A DNA stretch of 64,000 nucleotides, from positions 990,013 through 1,054,012 of the forward strand of contig NZ_DS499577.1 in the NCBI RefSeq assembly GCF_000154465.1. The letters are read 5' to 3'. Shown here one piece after another: positions 60,001 through 64,000 of the stretch. The notes beneath the pieces were generated by a model. It ran no database searches. It was not told the origin of the DNA and saw only the letters and a program-made list of their open reading frames with translations. The stretch comes from Alistipes putredinis DSM 17216. GTDB lineage: Bacteria; Bacteroidota; Bacteroidia; Bacteroidales; Rikenellaceae. Position 1 is the stretch's first letter, and each line of letters begins with the position of its first letter. Both the position numbers and the translations under genes were made by a program.

Positions 60001-61347
60001 TTTGTTTTTGTAGTTCTCGATCTCCATAGAAGCCTTGATGTAGGCTTCGTTGCCTGCTTTGAGGATTTCTTGCTGCTCCTCGAATTTCTTATCGGCTTTC
60101 GATGACGCCTCAAACGCTTTCATCAGCCAATTCACGAGCGACCCCAAAAGAACGACCAATGCTCCGATGCCGGTAGAAATGAGCGCGGCCCGCAGACCTT
60201 TCATTGCTACGGACATGGCTTTTGTAGCGACGGTTCCGGCGGTCGTCGCGGCAGTCTGTGCCGTTGTCGATGCGGTATTCGCCACTTGTGCGGCCGTCCC
60301 TCCTGCGGTAGCTGTATTATTGGCCGTCTGCGCCGCAGTATCGGCGGCCGTCGCCGTTGCATTGGCTACCTGTGCTGCGGTATTGATCTCGGTCGCGGCG
60401 GTTTCGGCGGCCTGCTCGACGGCACTCTGTCCCGTGAGCTTGTTCCACCACTCTTTGAGACCATTCAAGGTAACGAGGGTGAATGCCGAATCTTTATTGA
60501 GGGTTTGCTGTATCTGCTGCAATCCGATGGTAATAGCCATGAGGGATTGCACCTTGACCATGATCTTTTGCAAATCCTCATTCTCGCCCGCGAAAAGCGA
60601 CATCGTGCCCTGTGCTACGGAGAAAGCCCCTGCGACACCTGAAAGTCCCGAAATAAGACCCTGCATACCGCGCTGGTCATGGGCGAGGATCGTTGCCTGC
60701 GCCGTGGCGTCGGCCCATGCGTCGGTGAGTTTTCCCGCCTCTTCCTGCAAGGCGCGATACTGTGCCGTGCCGCGCTGTCCCGATGCCTCCATCATTACGA
60801 GTTCTTCCCGTAATTGCCTCAATCGGGTGCGGAGCGATACTTGGCTGTTGGCACTCTTTTCGGCGGCCGCGGCCTCTTTCTTCAACCGCTGTTCGGTCTG
60901 ATAGAGTTCGTCGCCGACTTTCTCGGCCTCGGTAACGATTTTCTTGCGTAACGCTATATTCTCCTTGATCGCCGTCTGCTGCTGTTTGAGGGCATCGTAT
61001 TCGGCCTGAATAGCGGGAGTTGCGGCCTGCCGTCCGAGATTCGAGATTTCGGAGCCGAGCTGCCGATATTGCTCCTCCAACGCCAATACGGACGAGCGGT
61101 TGGTGTCAATCACTCGGTCGAGTTCGGCGTATGCGGTGTCGATGGTGGAAAGGGATTGCGACGCATTTGTGACGACTTCGATATTCAAGGTCGGGACGTT
61201 GGCGAGCAGTTGAGAGATTTTGGAAGTCTCAACTTCAACATTGGAGGTCAATCCAGCGACTTTCCCCTCGATCTGCTCGATGCCGGCATCGAAGCCGGAC
61301 ATATCTATCGCCGTGCCGAAACTTAATGCGCCGTCGTCGTTTTTCAT
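57013..61347 (-). CDS. Tail tape measure protein of the second phage
   Basis: 1444 residues from ATG 61347, which overlaps the -1 chaperone stop. Long coiled coils (AELDRVIDTNRSSVLALEEQYRQL), an Ala/Thr-rich low-complexity helix at about 315-380 (TAAQVANATATAADTAAQTA), hydrophobic segments (SVAMKGLRAALISTGIGALVVLLGSLVNWLM), and a repeat-like coiled C-terminus. Length suggests a long non-contractile tail. Confidence 0.85.
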   Translation of the reverse strand: MKNDDGALSFGTAIDMSGFDAGIEQIEGKVAGLTSNVEVETSKISQLLANVPTLNIEVVTNASQSLSTIDTAYAELDRVIDTNRSSVLALEEQYRQLGSEISNLGRQAATPAIQAEYDALKQQQTAIKENIALRKKIVTEAEKVGDELYQTEQRLKKEAAAAEKSANSQVSLRTRLRQLREELVMMEASGQRGTAQYRALQEEAGKLTDAWADATAQATILAHDQRGMQGLISGLSGVAGAFSVAQGTMSLFAGENEDLQKIMVKVQSLMAITIGLQQIQQTLNKDSAFTLVTLNGLKEWWNKLTGQSAVEQAAETAATEINTAAQVANATATAADTAAQTANNTATAGGTAAQVANTASTTAQTAATTAGTVATKAMSVAMKGLRAALISTGIGALVVLLGSLVNWLMKAFEASSKADKKFEEQQEILKAGNEAYIKASMEIENYKNKLESFKGTKAQEKEVVKELNSKYGEAMGYYKTLAEWKTVLKQKGEKYCEMLMLEAQAQALLTKTTEAYIKLQEVRAKAENGDFNKWWRGKRGDNRAAQKAINEAQEEYENWKKQWGEIQEKASQFKKDNDLDFHIDPSKDKFDPKKAALTQKKSIEEWKKAVKQYIKDAHSEIADYTIEAMAEGQSKELNQIELDTVRKRNAWRQQLRQLAKVRQDAEKQYYMSQKGATEVKWANSKRGKMTIDDYVKELLQDPKIAEEFNRVLTAITEQGEREKAEIRRKYTDALIDEYGTVEQRIEKLNREWAKKLSTMPTEYLHNAIKQMNAEFAALESADFKKSINWESVFGDLGKQSLSTLQYNLDKIKAYFASNKDSMGATEIKDYQEAITKMEEEIASRNPFVALHKSIKDIGNAKTEFVAALQAWHDAQDGITTAQREYNEALAVEQALREQIDLGTLTEDSDKYREAEENLKLAKFRVAEATERNSQAEQRALSARNNITVSYKNFATQLRAVGGVISGIGGQAQNLAAIFSDDVANGIGKALDTIDAVLDAASTVMDAIGDVGKGVAEGVEATVDATAQGATAAAAAGAASISTIEKASVILAVISAALQVATAIANLFNDDDSKQKEIENLQRRIDQLQWELDNADTVRLQNNVGDAVQKLRDIYAETTQEVLRLHLTSQQYGNSWTRMIARMRYDSEVYEKSIEKIADAYAKVAYTADKALGGKRYDESRKQLENLAEQQILIQKQINEEQSKKKTDHGKIEEWQRQIQEIAEEMATIINEMLEDIIGYTAADLASELGDAFFEAAKQGEDAMEAWRKKVNDIVADVLQRMLVQKYLEERIGGIFDRYKKEWFGNDGSFKGIDAVIGSMNGFAGELNQVGEEFNAIYQGLSDSLKNYFTGDAEREGMSKGIATASQDSVDENNARLTTIQGHTYTLVQGMNDLNRTSNAVLDKLTGIEKNTSEANDKLDRVDKNIKDIKNTVDDIDRKGLKLRS

Positions 61348-61585
61348 ATTCTTACAATCTCCTCGTCATCTGTGAAATCCGTGAAATTTTCAGGGTTATT
61401 CGCGTCTTTACTGCCATCGTAAAGCGGCGCGTTGCCGTTCTCGCCTTTGTCGCCGGGCATCGGCATTGCACGGCTATACATGATCGCGTTTACATAACTG
61501 ATGTCGTATAAAGCGTATTTCTCTGTTACTCCGAGCGTTCTTGCGATTCCGAGAACGGTAGCCCAAATGCTGTCGTTCAGCCTTT
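61344..61585 (-). CDS. -1 frame extension of the second tail chaperone
   Basis: From the AAA at 61585-61583 the -1 frame reads AGG CTG AAC and then LNDSIWATVLGIARTLGVTEKY... for about 80 codons, ending TGA at 61346-61344 across the tape measure ATG. There is no start codon of its own in a sensible place. The coupling of the end to the tape measure start argues for a real GT-like product of programmed frameshifting. Confidence 0.7.
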
Positions 61586-62095
61586 TACCACTTCCTTTGT
61601 CGGTTTGAGGATATTCGCCTCTGACAGGGAAGTGGTAATGGCGAAAAAACTGCTGATCTCCATGTCTTGAAGCCGTTGTACGACGACGTTGAACAGAACC
61701 GTCGGACGGACGTTCTCTAAAATGGCTTTGGCGAGTTCCGCCCGTTTGTCGATCTTGATTTTCTTCTTGCTCTTGCGCTTGATGAGACCGAACAAATAGC
61801 GTTTCTCCTGCACGACGACGCGCTCCTCGGTGAGGCTCTTCGCTCCGAGGATAAGCGTCGCCGCGATGTCGCCGAGAGGCCGGAAAAACCGCGCATGATG
61901 CAGTACGGAATTTACGATCTCGGTTTTCTCCACTTTCTCCACAATCGGGAGGGAGGCGATGAACTCCGAAACGACGATGAGCGTTGCGATAGACGGCGGC
62001 GCTATTTCGTAGGTGACACCCTCAATCTCGATATTCCCTACATTTCTTTCGAGTATGGCCGATGCGACGCGGCTTTCGATAGTAGTCTGTTCCAT
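61577..62095 (-). CDS. Tail assembly chaperone, short form
   Basis: 172 residues from ATG 62095 (MEQTTIESRVA); longer frames run through the tRNA gene and are not used. Helical, with EVTYEIAPPSIATLIVV near the N-terminus and a charged Lys-rich loop (IKRKSKKKIKIDKRAE) in the middle. It precedes the tape measure, the usual chaperone position. The zero frame stops at 61577 with AAAAGG in the last codons. Confidence 0.7.
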   Translation of the reverse strand: MEQTTIESRVASAILERNVGNIEIEGVTYEIAPPSIATLIVVSEFIASLPIVEKVEKTEIVNSVLHHARFFRPLGDIAATLILGAKSLTEERVVVQEKRYLFGLIKRKSKKKIKIDKRAELAKAILENVRPTVLFNVVVQRLQDMEISSFFAITTSLSEANILKPTKEVVKG

Positions 62096-62111
62096 ATTCT
62101 GAATAAAATTG

Positions 62112-62196
62112 CGGAGGGTGGAGGATTCGAACCTCCGAAGCCTGACGGCTTGCCTCGTTAGCGGTGAGGTGCATTCAGCCACTCTGCCAACCCTCC
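62112..62196 (-). tRNA. tRNA-Ser with GCU anticodon and an unusual anticodon arm
   Basis: Complete class II tRNA on the minus strand: acceptor GGAGGGU/ACCCUCC perfect, discriminator G as for Ser, D-stem GCA/UGC, long variable arm AAGCC...GGCUU, T-arm GGAGG/CCUCC with UUCGAAU. The loop reads CC GCU AA, giving anticodon GCU, but position 33 is C instead of the near-universal U, and the stem closes with an A-C mismatch. CCA is not encoded. It lies between the tube gene and the chaperone in a phage operon. Confidence 0.85.
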
Positions 62197-62257
62197 GGAT
62201 TGCGGTTTCTCCTCCAACCGCAAAGGGCGTCTTTCCGCTTGTCAGCATCTTGCGATG

Positions 62258-62785
62258 TTATGCCCCTGCTTGCGCGGCCCAGTCTGCGGCCTTGACGCGG
62301 AACTTCTTGTAAAGCTCCCCGTCGGAGCAGGCGAGCACCTTGAACGTGAGATCGACATACGATCCTTCCTCCTCGGAGCTGCCCGGTCGGAACGAAACAT
62401 GCGACCGACGAATCTTGATGCCGATAGCACCGATATTCTTGGGCGTGAGCTTCACGGAAAAGTCGTCCGATACGACGTTGGTCTTGACGGTCAGCTCGTC
62501 GCCGTCCTCCGAGACCTCTGCCCCGTTGAACATCTTTTCCTTGTCGAAGTCCATCTCCTTGACGCGGGTCGTCAGGGTAACGACCGGCTCGCCCTCCTCT
62601 TCGGCAACCACGATCCCGCCCGTTGCCGTTGCGGTCAGCGTTTCGCCGTCCTCGGTGGCAAGCGTCGTCGATTTGTCGTTGATCGTCCCTACATCGGTCA
62701 GAGTGGCGGCCATCGCCTCGTCGTCGCCGGTCTTGCCGACTTCGATTTTGCACTTCGACCACGACATGATGATTTTCTTTGCCAT
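62258..62785 (-). CDS. Major tail tube protein of the second phage
   Basis: 175 residues, beta-rich (ATATGGIVVAEEEGEPVVTLTTRVKEMDF, SVKLTPKNIGAIGIKIRRSH), typical of a siphovirus tube subunit with a late alpha-helix-containing C-terminus. Placed between tail terminator and chaperone. No sheath gene is seen nearby, so the tail is most likely non-contractile. Confidence 0.65.
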   Translation of the reverse strand: MAKKIIMSWSKCKIEVGKTGDDEAMAATLTDVGTINDKSTTLATEDGETLTATATGGIVVAEEEGEPVVTLTTRVKEMDFDKEKMFNGAEVSEDGDELTVKTNVVSDDFSVKLTPKNIGAIGIKIRRSHVSFRPGSSEEEGSYVDLTFKVLACSDGELYKKFRVKAADWAAQAGA

Positions 62786-62789
62786 AATC

Positions 62790-63197
62790 CTATTCTGTTA
62801 TGCGGTTAAACTTGATTCTTGCGTATATGAAATGCTGCTCTATTTCCTCGTTGCGCATCGTCGTCGGTGTCGTATCGGTTTCGAGCCAGTATTCCGTACC
62901 ACCTGCGGTTTCTACGAATGCGAGAAGCAGCTCCTCCAACTTGCCGATGCGGTTCTTGTCGGGAACCATCCGGCCGTCGGCATGAGGTATATCGGGGACA
63001 TAGAGATTGAAGATCACCACGCCCGTTTGTACCTGTTCATCAAGTCCTGCGAGGAACTTGACGATCAAATCCTCCGTCGTGGCATTGGCAGGGCGCATTT
63101 CGGGTCGGTAAACCTTTCCTTTGATGGCCTTTCCGAGGTCGCTATTCTTGACGAAAGAATAGAAATCCCGCTCAATCTGCATCTCCGTTTTTATCAT
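62790..63197 (-). CDS. Tail terminator-like protein
   Basis: 135 residues. Helical N-terminus (MKTEMQIERDFYSFVKNSDL in part), GKVYRPEMRPANATTEDLIVKFLAG, and a strand FNLYVPDIP. Order between gp10-like protein and tube fits a tail terminator/completion protein. Moderate by position. Confidence 0.55.
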   Translation of the reverse strand: MIKTEMQIERDFYSFVKNSDLGKAIKGKVYRPEMRPANATTEDLIVKFLAGLDEQVQTGVVIFNLYVPDIPHADGRMVPDKNRIGKLEELLLAFVETAGGTEYWLETDTTPTTMRNEEIEQHFIYARIKFNRITE

Positions 63198-63201
63198 CTC
63201 G

Positions 63202-63690
63202 CTATTCGATTAGACCGTTGAGTAATTTCTTGGCAAGCGATTCGGCTTTCAACTCGGCGGAGGTGAGAACGTCCTTGTGGTGGACTGCTTCGACATACGC
63301 GGCGTATTTCATGCCTGCGCAGACGATCAGAACCACGCCCCACGGAAATTTCGCTTGCAGACTTTGGAGCAATGCTTCGGCGGCGGGCGGGCCGGCTTCG
63401 CCGTTGCCATCCTTGCCGCTGTATTGCTTCGAGGCTCCCGTCACGACGGGCTTCCCGTCCACAAGCACCACATAGCCTATTGATGACCTCAAATTGCCGG
63501 TAATATCGTTGTAGCTGCCACTCTCGCGGGCGATTCGTATGCACTCCTCCCCGATGAAAGAGAGTTGCTTCACGAGCAAGGCGACGATGTCTTTCATCTT
63601 GGCCTGCAATCCGGCTTTCAGCTTGCGCATGTCCGTTTTGCTGACGATGACGCCCTTGTATTTGCCGTGCGAGGTAGCGACTTTCGCCAT
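63202..63690 (-). CDS. HK97 gp10-like head-tail joining protein
   Basis: 162 residues. Begins MAKVATSHGKYKGVIVSKTD; AKMKDIVALLVKQLSFIGEECIRIAR and TGNLRSSIGYVVLVDG (N-R-S-S-I-G) match the general pattern of HK97 gp10-like head-tail connectors. Stop is 4 nt before the next start. Confidence 0.6.
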   Translation of the reverse strand: MAKVATSHGKYKGVIVSKTDMRKLKAGLQAKMKDIVALLVKQLSFIGEECIRIARESGSYNDITGNLRSSIGYVVLVDGKPVVTGASKQYSGKDGNGEAGPPAAEALLQSLQAKFPWGVVLIVCAGMKYAAYVEAVHHKDVLTSAELKAESLAKKLLNGLIE

Positions 63691-63691
63691 A

Positions 63692-64000
63692 TCACACCAC
63701 GATTTGAGTTCTGCCTACGGTGGTGAGAGGTTCGGCGTTCATCACGCGGTATTCGCCGAGATTTTCGCCCATCCTTTCGAGTTTCACCCGATTGTAGGGG
63801 AAAGGGATGCACTCAACAAGGATCGTAAACGAAGCCTGCCGAAATTCGCCGTCTTCGTAACGCCCTTTGCGGTTATCGCTGTTGGTCTTGATGGAGCAGG
63901 GGATAGCCTCGCTCCATGCGGATTGTGCCTTGATAGGCTCGCCCCATTCGTCGATACCGCCCTCGGTGAGTATCTCGTAGCGCAATGTGCCGTTGTATCT
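63692..64000 (-). CDS. Head-tail adaptor/stopper, cut by the right edge
   Basis: 97 or more residues. The frame is open to the edge (RYNGTLRYEILTEGG before the first codon usually called as start), so the N-terminus is probably outside the window. The LTEGGIDEWGEPI and FTILVECIPFPYNRVKLERM strands resemble SPP1-type head-tail stopper proteins. Confidence 0.55.
   Translation of the reverse strand, partial: RYNGTLRYEILTEGGIDEWGEPIKAQSAWSEAIPCSIKTNSDNRKGRYEDGEFRQASFTILVECIPFPYNRVKLERMGENLGEYRVMNAEPLTTVGRTQIVV

Noticed and set aside
62096..62248. N-terminal extension of the chaperone at 61577-62095
   Set aside because: The frame passes through the tRNA-Ser gene; ATG 62095 is the plausible start.

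Overview
The window looks like DNA of a gut Bacteroidales bacterium (moderately GC-rich, in the range of Alistipes or Parabacteroides; the genus is an inference) made almost entirely of mobile DNA. The grounds are Bacteroidetes-type promoters (TTTG, about 19 nt, TAnnTTTG), starts without Shine-Dalgarno sequences, families such as DUF3846 and Bacteroidales phage tail proteins, and no ordinary housekeeping operon.

Region 1 (1-4980, minus strand) is a run of small mobile-element genes ending in a reverse transcriptase (RT, 1674-2951). Its stop codon abuts a roughly 1.2 kb tandem array (505-1680) of seven units of 150-176 bp. Every unit carries the same short sequence boxes, but each encloses a different long multi-part hairpin. 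The RT has a QGxxxS motif and a YSDD active site and is not of the diversity-generating retroelement (DGR) type. This RT plus structured-repeat array is the best candidate here for an undescribed system. 4981-6640 is gene-poor. 6689-8762 holds two cargo genes of unknown function.

Region 2 (9043-42077) is most of the late half of a contractile-tailed phage. A minus-strand antirepressor operon (9043-12164) faces a plus-strand morphogenesis operon: Mu-type (DUF935) portal, which carries a frameshift; virion morphogenesis protein; ClpP-like protease with scaffold; major capsid; sheath; tube; tail chaperone with a candidate -1 frameshift; tape measure; hub; spike; large fibre proteins. No terminase or transposase is visible. 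Foreign genes interrupt the operon: a thioredoxin with its own host-type promoter, a minus-strand block with an AbiE toxin-antitoxin pair, a metallophosphoesterase and two unknown genes (20304-24239), and an HExxH protein (31329-32648). A short Argonaute with a degraded PIWI site (42150-43982) follows a strong terminator.

Region 3 (44274 to the right edge, minus strand) is part of a second phage that shows no sheath, so it is probably a siphovirus. Reading in gene order from the right edge: head-tail joining proteins, tail terminator, tail tube, a tRNA-Ser, tail chaperone with -1 frameshift, tape measure, distal tail proteins, a complete DGR (target 52969-54396, template 52436-52551, RT 51259-52296), a large tail protein, lysis genes, an Mrr-type nuclease and a lipoprotein. 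All 15 template-to-variable-region differences fall at template adenines, the signature of an active DGR.

The window therefore holds two unrelated RT systems, at least three defence-like loci and two phage assembly modules of different morphology.
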